A stretch of DNA of 64,000 bases from Rhizobium skierniewicense (lineage in GTDB: Bacteria > Pseudomonadota > Alphaproteobacteria > Rhizobiales > Rhizobiaceae). Shown piece after piece: positions 8,592-17,437 of the stretch. The stretch lies in contig NZ_JACIDV010000001.1 of assembly GCF_014196515.1 (NCBI RefSeq), forward strand, positions 1 through 64,000. Reading direction: 5' to 3'. The notes beneath the pieces are model-generated. The model saw only the letters and a list, made by a program, of their open reading frames with translations. It was not told the DNA's origin and ran no database searches. Position numbers and translations under genes: made by a program. How positions within the stretch are numbered: position 1 is the first letter of the stretch; every line of letters starts with the position of its first letter.

Positions 8592-9525
8592 GGCTTTCGC
8601 CGCCAACTGGCGCCAGAACATCATCTATATCGGCTTCATCGCCATCTTCGTCGTGTTCGCAGTGACGCTGAACGACAAGGGCTTCCTGACAGCCAACAAT
8701 CTTCTCAACATCGTGCGCCAGACGGCGATGATCGCCGTCATGGCGATAGCCATCACCTTCGTGCTGTCGGCGGGCGAGATCGATCTCTCGGTCGGCGCGG
8801 TGGCAGGCCTGACGACGGTAACCGTCGCCATGGCGATAGCCGTCGGCGGACCTTTTGCAGGCGTGCTGGCAGGGATTGCCACAGGCCTTGCCGTCGGGTC
8901 CTTCAACGGCTGGCTGACCACGCGCATCGGTATTCCATCCTTTCTCACGACGCTGGCGATGATGGGCATCGCCAAGGGCGTCGCCATGTGGATTTCCGCG
9001 ACCGCTGCGGTTCCGATCCTTTCGCCCGGCTATTCGTGGCTGTTCGGCGGTGGCAATCTTGGTCGGATTCCCGTGCTGCTGGTGTGGATGCTCGTGCTTG
9101 GCGTCATCGGCCATATGGTGCTGCGGCGCACAGGATTTGGTCGCCGTGTGCTCGCGACCGGCGGCGGCGAAACCGCTGCACGCTATTCCGGCATCGATAC
9201 CCGCAACATCAAATTCAAGGTTCTGGTAATGTCGTCCTGTGCGGCGGCTCTGGCAGGCATGCTGTATGCAGGGCGTCTGCAATCAGGCCGCTTCCAGCTT
9301 GGCGAGGGTGACGAACTCTCGGTCATCGCAGCGGCGGTGCTTGGTGGCACCAGCCTGTTCGGCGGGAAGGGCACCGTGGTCGGTACCATCGTCGGGGCCT
9401 TGATGATCGGGCTTATCAACAACGGCCTCATTCTGATGGGTCTGGAATTCAGCCAGCAGTTGATCGCCCGCGGCGGCATCATCATCCTGGCCGTCGCCCT
9501 CAGCCAGAAGAAGTCGGCATCATGA
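8584..9525 (+). CDS. Sugar ABC transporter permease (RbsC type)
   Basis: 313 residues from ATG 8584, which overlaps the end of the ATPase gene by 8 bp. Very hydrophobic with about eight to ten membrane spans. The conserved permease stretch SAGEIDLSVGAVAGL lies in the first third, and GGTSLFGGKGTVVGT near the end. It forms the membrane channel, presumably as a homodimer, of the sugar importer. Confidence 0.92.
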   Translation: MLKAFAANWRQNIIYIGFIAIFVVFAVTLNDKGFLTANNLLNIVRQTAMIAVMAIAITFVLSAGEIDLSVGAVAGLTTVTVAMAIAVGGPFAGVLAGIATGLAVGSFNGWLTTRIGIPSFLTTLAMMGIAKGVAMWISATAAVPILSPGYSWLFGGGNLGRIPVLLVWMLVLGVIGHMVLRRTGFGRRVLATGGGETAARYSGIDTRNIKFKVLVMSSCAAALAGMLYAGRLQSGRFQLGEGDELSVIAAAVLGGTSLFGGKGTVVGTIVGALMIGLINNGLILMGLEFSQQLIARGGIIILAVALSQKKSAS

Positions 9526-9824
9526 CCGTCACCATTATCGGAACCGTAACGGCTCGCCCCGAATACCGGGATGAGCTACAGGCTATCCTCAGTCGTCAGG
9601 TAGCCCCGACACGGGCGGAAGGCGGCTGCATCAACTACGACCTCCATGTGGATGCGGCAGATGACTGTGTATTCGTTTTCTACGAGAACTGGAGAAGCCA
9701 GGAGGATCTCGACCAGCACATGGAAATGCCGCATCTCGTACCGCTTCTATCGCAGATAGACAGACTGCTGGCAAAGCCGGTCGAAATCCGACACCTGCGG
9801 ATGATCGGCAACCCGGCCACGTGA
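9522..9824 (+). CDS. Antibiotic-biosynthesis-monooxygenase (ABM) domain protein
   Basis: 100-residue dimeric alpha-beta barrel of the ABM/YgiN kind (GTVTARPEYRDELQAIL, EGGCINYDLHVD, FVFYENWRSQEDLDQHM). Its ATG overlaps the permease stop (ATGA), making it the last gene of the cassette. Members bind or oxidise quinols, or act in small-molecule detoxification; a specific reaction cannot be assigned. A protein of related fold ends the sugar-acid gene block at 42193. Confidence 0.8.
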   Translation: MTVTIIGTVTARPEYRDELQAILSRQVAPTRAEGGCINYDLHVDAADDCVFVFYENWRSQEDLDQHMEMPHLVPLLSQIDRLLAKPVEIRHLRMIGNPAT

Positions 9825-10760
9825 GCGAGCATTCAGGGCACCGGCCCTCTTGATTAGGCTAAAAGCGGCCTGGTTCTCCTGGCTCCCTTGTCTTCTTCCA
9901 TAGTGGCAAATGTCGAAACCGACTATATCGGTGAGTACACAGATACGCCCGTCAATTTCCGCGGCGATGTGCCGGAAGGGTTTACGGGGACGGAGAAGTA
10001 GCTATCGACATCGGACCAATGTGAGGCACATCATCTGGATAGATGGCAAACGGTCGGCCTCATTGCAAGAAGTCCGCGATGAAGCAGATAGCGGACGACA
10101 AGACCTGCTTCAACGTCAGCGTGGTCTTTTTCCAACGCAATATTCGACAGTCAGATCCTGGCCCCGTTGCTTGCGGATCCCCAGCCAATTTTCTGGCCGC
10201 CTTAGAATGCGACGGATGCTCCAATGACTGCGGCCGAGATCGCCCAACTCATTGAAAGGAAGCCACTTTTCCGTGCGGGAGATGTGAGCCGATTTAGATC
10301 GAAAAATTGGTCAAAAACGACTTTCCTGGGAGGCCTGGATTCTCACACGATTTCAATGGCTTAGTAGGAAAGCCTTGAAATTCCCTTTGTTTCCCATCGC
10401 GAGCGACCGTGGATGCCACCTTTGTGCCCTGGCTTTGGGCATCAGTCAACCGGACGGGCGAGCGGCAATAATTTCCGCTCTAGTGGCGAATTCGCGAGCA
10501 GGTCACAAACCACATAGACGTCCGCTTTGCGCGAACATTTCTGTCGTTCAAGTCATGCAATTCAGTTATCTTAGCGGTCACCGAAAAGAGCAGGGAGCGT
10601 CGGGCCCGTTGTGGGCGTGAGGATGATTTCGAGAGGGAAAGGCATGGACTGTCAGGACCGCAATGTTATCAAATGCCGATACGGGAAATATGTGTGAAAA
10701 AATTGGTCGCTCGTTCTGTGGCAGGCATGCAGAGATGTCAGTGTCCCGAGGAGGTTGCCG
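9825..10760. other. Gene-poor stretch with gene debris
   Basis: No gene is supported. At 9904-10002 a frame reads VANVETDYIGEYTDTPVNF and ends at a stop, which looks like the C-terminal remnant of an unidentified protein. Short open frames between 9910 and 10255 lack ribosome sites and recognisable domains. The second copy of the 145-bp direct repeat lies at 10329-10476. Confidence 0.45.
10329..10476 (+). repeat. Direct repeat copy 2 (right of sugar cassette)
   Basis: Matches 862-1007 over about 145 bp with scattered differences: GGATTCTCACACGATTTCAA, GCCTTGAAATTCCCTT, CGCGAGCGACCGTGGATG, CACCTTTGTGCCCTGGCTTT. The tRNA-derived start is more decayed here (TGGGAGGCCTGGATTC). Same orientation as copy 1, 9.47 kb away, with the whole ROK/ABC cassette between them. 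Confidence 0.75.
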
Positions 10761-11495
10761 ATGAAGAACAAGAAAATACCCAGTGATATTACTGCTGCCA
10801 TCAGGCAGTCGGCAATCGATGGCTGGGACGATGATGCCGTTATGGTTGCCCACACTATCGAAACCGAAAAAGCCGCCTATCTTGAGCTTGAAGCGCTGGA
10901 CTTCGGGACTGCTGCCGGCTTTCGTGAAAGCATCATTGCCGCTGTCTCTGAGATTTCCGAGGGCTGGGACGAGCGTCTGTCCATGGCCAAACTTGAAATC
11001 GAAGCTTTTCAAGAACTGCATGCCGCCAGGTTCGACGGTGTGCCCGCCAAAGAAATCTCCCAACTGAAAAATGAAGCCGAGCAGTCATTCCCCGATGACT
11101 TCACGGGGCAGCGCGATCATGTCGTGGCAGGCGCCCGGCGATTTATTTACGTCAGGGAACTTCGGGCTAGGATCGAGCCGATCAAGAATCTGCTGATCGA
11201 TATGGAAGGGATCATCGGAGACGAATGCTACAACGCCAATATCCAGAACTACGGCGCAGGGGGCATCTGGGAAGGTGAAGGGCGGTCGTTCCGATATCCC
11301 GTGAAATTCGACAAGGGCGACGAGAGCTTAAAGCGCCGATACGTCCCTGCGGACATCGATCCGGAGGTGCTGATGACGGGACGCTATCAGTTCGGCAGCA
11401 ACGAGCTGGGCATCTTCCGGGCGCTGGTCAAAGTTGTCGAAATGCTGGAGCGTGACTACGGTCTTCGCATCACGGACGCCAACCGCAACAAGTGA
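10761..11495 (+). CDS. Hypothetical protein
   Basis: 244 residues from ATG 10761, with GAGGAGG six bases upstream. Mostly helical and acidic in the first two thirds (many Glu/Ala, e.g. SEISEGWDERLSMAKLEIEA), with a more mixed, aromatic C-terminal third (NIQNYGAGGIWEGEGRSFRY). No signal peptide or membrane segment. I do not recognise a family. It stands alone between the repeat and integrase debris, so it is probably cargo of an older integrated element. Confidence 0.6.
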   Translation: MKNKKIPSDITAAIRQSAIDGWDDDAVMVAHTIETEKAAYLELEALDFGTAAGFRESIIAAVSEISEGWDERLSMAKLEIEAFQELHAARFDGVPAKEISQLKNEAEQSFPDDFTGQRDHVVAGARRFIYVRELRARIEPIKNLLIDMEGIIGDECYNANIQNYGAGGIWEGEGRSFRYPVKFDKGDESLKRRYVPADIDPEVLMTGRYQFGSNELGIFRALVKVVEMLERDYGLRITDANRNK

Positions 11496-11955
11496 GGCGG
11501 GCCTGCGCGGGTTATTCGAGCCGAGGCCAGGCGACGGGGAAAATCGGGTTGAGCGGGTGAAGGCTGGCCGAGCGGCGGGCGGTCACGTTTGAATGGCCGG
11601 ATCATCGGTTGCTTGAGACGCAGGCCGGGCCCGGATCGTTCGGGTGACGATCAGGAGCTTACCAACGATGAATGCCCCGCTGCCCCCATGCGCTGGTGGA
11701 TCGAACACAAGAACCAATTCTTCTACAATTGTGATCTTTCCCGGTCTATTTGTACCGTTGAGAACGGTACGGTGTGAAAACGGATAACGCCTTCATCGAC
11801 GCCACAAATAATTTCGATCCTAGTCTGTGATTTGAATGAATCTTCGCCCAAATGAGCATCGAATTTTTACTTGTCCTGTGACAGATAAAAATGAATTCGT
11901 TTCCCTCAACGTGTGCCTTGTTTGCGCGAAGGTCGCGTCTAACAAGCGAGATAAC
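11496..11955. other. Intergenic, no gene supported
   Basis: About 460 bp with short open frames lacking ribosome sites. Nothing recognisable apart from lower GC towards 11850-11900. Confidence 0.4.
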
Positions 11956-12148
11956 ATGACAAGCACACGAGAACTGCGGATTAAAGCATTCAACAACTGG
12001 CCGGCTGAAACGGGTTTTCCAGTTCAACAGCAGTATACCGAACTGTTGGCTCGAGCGAACGTGCAAGCCCCTATTGTCCACTGCAATCTAGGGATCATCG
12101 ACGACAGAGAGTTTCACATTCTCGTTGCTTTTCTCTTGGACGGGCTAG
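11956..12148 (+). pseudogene. 5' part of a frameshifted integrase-like gene
   Basis: From ATG 11956 a coding-like frame reads MTSTRELRIKAFNNWPAET and continues to FLLDGLDALPH near 12160, then turns into implausible sequence. The next open frame (12149-13348) takes over at the same place in a different phase. This suggests one original gene with a frameshift around 12145-12160. Confidence 0.4.
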
Positions 12149-13348
12149 ATGCGCTGCCGCATCGGCCATCTGGGTCTGATGTTCGGCGCTTTAGCTGCAG
12201 CGCAAGATGGAGAGGTGAAGGGTTTCGGCGTGCCGCTGCGGCAATTGACATTTGGGCTTTTGCTGTTTCCAGGCGTCTGGGATTGGTATCTGCAGTGGCG
12301 CGAGAAACGAAGAGGCTTCTTTACCGCATGGGAGGTCGATATGTTGCGGATCGCCTTATCTCTCACCAAAGAAGATACCGGGTGGCTTCGACAGCATCCG
12401 GAGCTTCTAGCTAGAGTCCAACCGATCGACGGCCTCGTCTCTCAAAATGAGATCGATTTTGCGAACGAGGACTGGCATGCTGCCTGTGAAAAATTCCACA
12501 AGCATGCAGCTCAGCGAGCCAAGGAAATACAGCGGATTGCTCGCGTCCATCGTGATCCTTTCGAACCAATCATGCCGGTTCTCGAGGCGGCGAGTCCTGT
12601 TGGTGAGTATCGCAAGATCACCGAGGAGATTATCCGCCTCATGCCAGATGAACATCGCTACCCCCAACCGGCTGCGGAAGCTGTTCGGTCATTCCTGATG
12701 CTTAGGCTTGGTTTACATTTAGGGCTGCGGCAGAAGAACCTCAGGCAACTGATGCTCAATCCGAAAGGCTCGATGCCGCGTTCGGAACGCGCGTTGGAGA
12801 AGATGAAGCGTGGCGAAATCCGTTGGAGTGATCGCGAAGGCGGTTGGGAAGTTTTCATCCCTGCCATCGCCTTCAAGAACGCGCACTCGTCCTTCTTTGG
12901 CGACAAGCCCTTTCGACTGGTGCTTCCAGATCTCTTGGATCTCTACAGGTATATCGAGGCCTATGTTGATCGGCATCGATCGGTGCTGCTGAAATCGGCC
13001 GCCGATCCCGGTACATTCTTCGTCAAGACGGTTAAGACGACCAGCACGGACGCAGCGTATGATACGACCAGCTTCTACGAGGCATGGCGTCTGACCATCC
13101 AGCGTTATGGGATTTACAATCCCTACACCGGGCGAGGCGCGATCAAAGGTCTTTTACCTCACGGTCCTCATAATGTCCGGGACGTGCTCGCGACCCATAT
13201 CCTGAAGCAAACTGGCTCGTATGAGCAGGCGAGCTACGCCATCCAGGACACCGCCGACATGGTCGCAAAGCACTATGGGCGCTTCTTGCCCCAGGACAAG
13301 GCGGCTCTTGCTGCGCGTATCCTGAACCAGGTCTGGGAGGCTGCTTAA
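12149..13348 (+). CDS. Tyrosine-recombinase-like protein, probably the 3' part of a frameshifted gene
   Basis: 399 residues. The C-terminal third carries tyrosine recombinase landmarks: a possible first Arg in GLRQKNLRQL, HNVRDVLATHIL (the HxxR box), and the Tyr in AKHYGRFLP. The ATG at 12149 lacks a clear ribosome site and sits in the middle of a coding-like region, so the gene was probably longer. It converges with the integrase at 13368 over a shared hairpin. With two other integrase genes nearby it marks a hotspot of repeated integration. Confidence 0.6.
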   Translation: MRCRIGHLGLMFGALAAAQDGEVKGFGVPLRQLTFGLLLFPGVWDWYLQWREKRRGFFTAWEVDMLRIALSLTKEDTGWLRQHPELLARVQPIDGLVSQNEIDFANEDWHAACEKFHKHAAQRAKEIQRIARVHRDPFEPIMPVLEAASPVGEYRKITEEIIRLMPDEHRYPQPAAEAVRSFLMLRLGLHLGLRQKNLRQLMLNPKGSMPRSERALEKMKRGEIRWSDREGGWEVFIPAIAFKNAHSSFFGDKPFRLVLPDLLDLYRYIEAYVDRHRSVLLKSAADPGTFFVKTVKTTSTDAAYDTTSFYEAWRLTIQRYGIYNPYTGRGAIKGLLPHGPHNVRDVLATHILKQTGSYEQASYAIQDTADMVAKHYGRFLPQDKAALAARILNQVWEAA

Positions 13349-13352
13349 CGAG

Positions 13353-13385
13353 GCGAGACGTCGGAAATCATTTCCGGCGTCTCGC
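13353..13385. terminator. Bidirectional terminator-like hairpin between converging integrase genes
   Basis: GCGAGACG-tc-GGAAAT-c-ATTTCC-gg-CGTCTCGC forms a 14-bp two-part stem. It begins 5 bp after the rightward gene and includes the last codons of the leftward gene. Symmetry allows action in both directions. Confidence 0.65.
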
Positions 13386-15458
13386 ATCATTCTTTGCCTC
13401 CCGCGCCCAAGGCGGCGGCAGTCGCTTCTCGATCCATGGCAATAGTTTGATCGGCTTCGGTTCAATGCCGGACGTGATGATCGGATATTTGCTCAGAGCA
13501 TCGCGCATCAACGGTACGCGGGCAGGATTTGTGTAGCGAAGGCTGGTCTCACTGCCCTGACTGAGCCTTCCCGAGATATCGTCGATGACCAAGGGTGGCA
13601 CACCTGCCTGTAGGAGAGTATCTGCCATGCCGTGACGCAGCGCGTGGAAAGCGCGATCCCACATTTTCTCTCCTAGCGACTGTTTCATGATGGGAAGGAA
13701 GACGTCGTAGAAGCGGTCCCCCGGATCGTTCGTGGTCTTGTCTGAGAATAGGTCAGGAAATACGGCCTCATATCCCAAGTCCTGGAGAGCGGCGCAATAC
13801 CCCAAGAAGCCTAGGCGAACCAGTTCATCGGGAAGCGGTAGCAGCCTCTCCGATTGCTCAGTCTTTAATCCTCTAAACTTATTGGTACGCAGGATGAGCA
13901 CCAGGCCATCATCGTCTTCGGCGATGTCGTTCAATGCAAGCCCGGCGAACTCGCTTCGACGCGCACCGAGATAGGAAAACATAACGGGCAGGAAATAGGC
14001 TGCATCATGGAAGACATGCGGTCCTGGTTTCTTGCGTCCGCGATCATTATTCAAGGACCCAGTATAGATCGGGCTGGAAAAGATTGGTTTGATTTCGTCC
14101 GGTTTCGGCTTGTGCTGCTGTTTGCGAATGGAGCCAAGCTTCGGTTTCTTTGGCCTCAAGCCTTCAAACGTCCAATCTTCAAGTTCAAACCCGTGCCCAC
14201 GCACATGCTTCAAAAAGTGATTCAGGTTTCCAAAATGCTTACGGATCGTTGCGGCGCTCAAACCCACCGCCGCGACCGCGCCTTCAGTCTCGGCTTGCTC
14301 GCGTAGCTTTTGCCCTTCGGCTCGTAATTCGGCGGCGGACATCGCCCTCATTCTGGCGCCCTGCCCCCAACGCGTCGGAATGTCATTGAAGTGCTGACGA
14401 AGCTTGCCGATGTGGTACTGGGTAATCCGCCCGGTATGTTCCACACCGTGTTCTTCGAGCACGCCCTTGAAGATGCGAACCAGCGCACGAGCATCACGTG
14501 CGGTGGTCTCATCCCAAGAGTCCTTCATGTTCTGCGCGAGCTTTTCGCACTCGGTCTCGAAGTCTGCAACTTGGATCACAGGACGTGTCTTGCCCTCAAC
14601 CGGCTGATCGATGGCTGCTGCCTGCTGTGATGGAGTACCGTCAAGCTTCTTGATCGGCGGATCTTCCAGCTCGGGCGGCGCGACAATGTCATTGTCGGGA
14701 GCTGCAGTCACCGAAGATGATGACGTCGTTTCAAGAAATGTACCTTCGATGAAATTGGGCTGTGGCCTAGATGCCGCACCGCCTGTAAGCTCGCTGAGGT
14801 CGCGATCGGCGAGCGGGTGCCTTTCGGCGACGTCAAACAGAGCTGCTGCCCGTCCGTTGAAATAGGCCTTCATGGCCTTTTCCTCGTTGAGCGCGTTTGG
14901 ATTGATGTCGAACAAGTACATCAATCTGTGAAGCCCCTCCTGAAAGCCGCGCGAGGTCGCCTCTTGACGAAGTTCGAGATAGTTCGAGCGGATTGAGAAG
15001 AAGTGAGAGGCTCGGACGCCTTGCTTTCGAAGATAGGCATGGCCGGGGCAATCAGCATCCAGCGTCAGGCGATGGCGATTTCCGAACATTTCAAGAAGGC
15101 GATACGCCCATCCATTTTCTAGATCCATCTCCAGCTCTGAAATATCGGCAGGACGGCCGTAGCGCCGCGCCACCATCGAGACGTCGTCCAGATGCATGAG
15201 CATCATGTCCCGTTCGTGTTCGCAAAGCTTTTGGAGCTGCGCCTTGGACATGGGTTCCTTCCGCTTCAACTTCAGTTCGGCGACCAGCATGTTCAGCTTG
15301 CGGCCGATCGCCTGCGCTTTCTTATGATCAGAACAGTGAAGGCTCAATGAAAGCCGGCTGCCTGGTTGGCATTTCCCGAAGGCGCTTGGGACGCGCGCAC
15401 GCCAATAAAAAATATTGCCGCGGCGGGTGAGATTCTCGACGTCGTGGCGGACCGCCAT
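13368..15458 (-). CDS. Large tyrosine-type site-specific integrase
   Basis: About 696 residues from ATG 15458 (MAVRHDVENLTRRGNIFYWR); the frame stays open to 15590, and a longer start is possible. The N-terminal part resembles DUF6538-type integrase starts (RRGNIFYWRARVP). The catalytic domain has GARRSEF (Arg I), HALRHGMADTLLQ (HxLRH) and SLRYTN (Tyr). The linker between residues 260 and 330 is long and low in complexity. The frame begins 23 bp from the tRNA-like 20-mer at 15613, the usual place for an element's integrase. It therefore probably belonged to a second element stacked next to the 15613-28445 element. Confidence 0.85.
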   Translation of the reverse strand: MAVRHDVENLTRRGNIFYWRARVPSAFGKCQPGSRLSLSLHCSDHKKAQAIGRKLNMLVAELKLKRKEPMSKAQLQKLCEHERDMMLMHLDDVSMVARRYGRPADISELEMDLENGWAYRLLEMFGNRHRLTLDADCPGHAYLRKQGVRASHFFSIRSNYLELRQEATSRGFQEGLHRLMYLFDINPNALNEEKAMKAYFNGRAAALFDVAERHPLADRDLSELTGGAASRPQPNFIEGTFLETTSSSSVTAAPDNDIVAPPELEDPPIKKLDGTPSQQAAAIDQPVEGKTRPVIQVADFETECEKLAQNMKDSWDETTARDARALVRIFKGVLEEHGVEHTGRITQYHIGKLRQHFNDIPTRWGQGARMRAMSAAELRAEGQKLREQAETEGAVAAVGLSAATIRKHFGNLNHFLKHVRGHGFELEDWTFEGLRPKKPKLGSIRKQQHKPKPDEIKPIFSSPIYTGSLNNDRGRKKPGPHVFHDAAYFLPVMFSYLGARRSEFAGLALNDIAEDDDGLVLILRTNKFRGLKTEQSERLLPLPDELVRLGFLGYCAALQDLGYEAVFPDLFSDKTTNDPGDRFYDVFLPIMKQSLGEKMWDRAFHALRHGMADTLLQAGVPPLVIDDISGRLSQGSETSLRYTNPARVPLMRDALSKYPIITSGIEPKPIKLLPWIEKRLPPPWAREAKNDARRRK

Positions 15459-15612
15459 GAGGTTTTGCCCTTGCCTGCCACCTGAAATGCCGGCGCGCGT
15501 ATTTCGCGTGGGCATCATCTGTGGGCTACAGTTCTGGGCATCAGGTCGCCAATGATGCCAAAACGATATCCGGCACGACTGGAAAATCAAGGAATTAAGG
15601 GCATTTAGGGAG

Positions 15613-15632
15613 AATTGGCTGGGGAACCTGGA
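15613..15632 (+). repeat. attachment site, distal copy of tRNA-Gln 3' end
   Basis: AATTGGCTGGGGAACCTGGA is identical over 20 bp to 28426-28445, which covers the last 17 bases of tRNA-Gln plus 3 flanking bases. Same orientation, 12.8 kb away, and next to two integrase genes. This is the expected product of site-specific insertion into the tRNA gene. Confidence 0.85.
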
Positions 15633-15639
15633 CCCTCAA

Positions 15640-15725
15640 AAGGTACGACCCTAACAATTTGATGTTGCAAAAGAATAAGTAGTTTCATAGGGGTAGGGTA
15701 CATATCGCATGCCATTTTGAGGTAC
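15640..15725 (+). promoter_or_regulatory. Candidate integrase arm-binding motifs, left end
   Basis: Three GGTAC motifs between the att site and the integrase: AAGGTAC (15640-15646), AGGGTAC (15695-15701) and GAGGTAC (15719-15725). The last occurs as TTGAGGTAC, which recurs exactly at the right end (28377-28385). It also supplies the GAGG ribosome site for the TTG start at 15731. Confidence 0.5.
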
Positions 15726-15730
15726 ATTCC

Positions 15731-17134
15731 TTGTCTCGAACCCGTGCTCCAGCATACCTTGAAAAGATGAATAACGGCGGTTGGAGGGTGTCTGTCCCTG
15801 TCCCTCGAGACATGGTCAAGATCATCGGCAAGACACGTCTGAAGCGCTCACTTGAGACTCATAGCCAAGCAGAGGCCGAGCGGCGCAAACACGCGATTGT
15901 TGCCGAGTTCCTCGTCATGATCGAAGCGGCCCGAGCCGGGAGGCTTCCAAAGGCGTTGGTTACCGGCATCGCTGCAGCGCCCTCCATGTCGAGTAAGGAA
16001 CTGACTAGCCTTGCCCTCGACTTGCGAGCCAACCTCCAGTCACAAGAGGGGGACAGTGAGGCAGTCGAGCTGGAGACCGAGGGCATTTATCAGGTTGCCG
16101 ACAAGATCAGGGGCCAAGAGGTTGGAGTAGATGAGGAGACGGACAACCCTATCTTCGACCGCCAGAGCGCGGAAAAGGCTGGGCAGTTTCTTCGGGTAGC
16201 TCTCGGCAAGGAAACCCCAGTCCGTGAACCTCTCGACCTATTCCATGCTCAGGTGAAGTGGTCGCCTCGTACCAAAAGCGACAGCAGCAGAGCGATCACG
16301 GCACTGGAGGACTGGTGTGAGGAAAGCCGTGTGCCGTTCGTGATCGAGGCCATCACACGGAGAAGAGCGGGCCAATTCATTGGCGACCTCGCGGCCAGCA
16401 CCGAACGCCCGCTCACAAACAGGACCATCAATAAGTATCTGTCCTGTCTGTCGCAGTTTTGGGTTTGGCTTGAAAAACGAGGGTACATCGAACTCGATAG
16501 TTCGCCGTGGTCTCGTCAGTCCTTGCCGAAGGTTCAGCCCTCGGAGGACGAAAAGGAGCGCCCGTTCACCGATGATGAGGTGATCAGGTTGTTTAAGGCA
16601 GAACCCAACCAGCCCTACCTCAAAGACGTTATGCTGATCGGAGCGCTCACCGGTGCGCGTATTGATGCGATTGTCAGTCTTAGGCGGAAGGACATTGGCG
16701 ATGAAGGTACCATTCGTTTCAAACGTCAGAAGCGGGAGAGATACTCTAGGCAGGTTCCAATCCATAGTGCGTTGAAGTCAACGATTGATCGTCTCGTAAA
16801 AGGTAAACAGATGGATGACGCCTTGTTTCCCGAGTGTCCGCCAATCCCTCCTGACACGGTGCAGGAGCGATCCATGCCTGCAGTCAAGGCATTCACCTAT
16901 TTCCGCAGAAGTCAGGGTGTAGTGGACGCTGTTGAAGGGAAGAGAAGGGAGCGTGTGAACTTCCATTCCTTCCGCCGCTGGTTCATTACCAAAGCCATTC
17001 AAGCGGGCCAGCAGGAACTTGTAGTCCAGATCGTGGTAGGGCAGAAGCCGCAGAGTGTTGCCGCGAGCGTCTACCTAGGCGGGCTCACTATGGAACAAAT
17101 GGCCCAATGCGTAGAGGCTGTGAAGCTGCCGTGA
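15731..17134 (+). CDS. Tyrosine-type phage integrase
   Basis: 467 residues from TTG 15731, with GAGG eight bases upstream; an alternative is ATG 15767. The N-terminal region (MSRTRAPAYLEKMNNGGWRV) resembles DUF6538-type starts, followed by a core-binding domain (about 180-280) and a catalytic domain with LTGARIDAIVSL (Arg I), FHSFRRWFITKA (HxxR) and VYLGG (Tyr). The box II His position has Trp (RRW), as in some family members. It lies 99 bp from the distal att site and reads into the element, so it is the likely recombinase for insertion at tRNA-Gln. Confidence 0.9.
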   Translation: MSRTRAPAYLEKMNNGGWRVSVPVPRDMVKIIGKTRLKRSLETHSQAEAERRKHAIVAEFLVMIEAARAGRLPKALVTGIAAAPSMSSKELTSLALDLRANLQSQEGDSEAVELETEGIYQVADKIRGQEVGVDEETDNPIFDRQSAEKAGQFLRVALGKETPVREPLDLFHAQVKWSPRTKSDSSRAITALEDWCEESRVPFVIEAITRRRAGQFIGDLAASTERPLTNRTINKYLSCLSQFWVWLEKRGYIELDSSPWSRQSLPKVQPSEDEKERPFTDDEVIRLFKAEPNQPYLKDVMLIGALTGARIDAIVSLRRKDIGDEGTIRFKRQKRERYSRQVPIHSALKSTIDRLVKGKQMDDALFPECPPIPPDTVQERSMPAVKAFTYFRRSQGVVDAVEGKRRERVNFHSFRRWFITKAIQAGQQELVVQIVVGQKPQSVAASVYLGGLTMEQMAQCVEAVKLP

Positions 17135-17139
17135 TTTGC

Positions 17140-17397
17140 GGCAATCGGGACGAATGGGCGACCACGGCATCACCTGCTGGATGAGCCGTTCTGGAAATGT
17201 CTCGGACAACGCCGCAATGGAGAGTCTTTTCTCGCCACTGAAAACGGAGAGAACAGCACGGAGGTTCAACACACGAGGAACGATGTCAGAGCAGATGTGT
17301 TCGATTATATCTAGGGCGTCTACAACCCGAAAAGACGCCACTCGACACTGGGCTATCTCAGCCCCAATGACTCCGAAACCAAGGTGGTATTAGCTTA
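17140..17397 (+). pseudogene. IS3-family transposase OrfB, 3' remnant
   Basis: Reads MSRSGNVSDNAAMESLFSPL and KTERTARRFN in one frame, then shifts to a frame reading YNPKRRHSTLGYLSP, with an in-frame stop between. These are the C-terminal landmarks of IS3-family OrfB (DNA-AMES, RRHSTLGY). Only about 85 codons remain, with at least one frameshift and one nonsense codon. No complementary end or orfA was found. Confidence 0.75.
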
Positions 17398-17437
17398 GCC
17401 TTGTGTCCGATAAACCGGCAGCAAAGCGAATGTAGGC

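Noticed and set aside
9910-10255. Two overlapping rightward frames in the gene-poor stretch
   Set aside because: No ribosome site, no domain; they cross the tail of what looks like gene debris.
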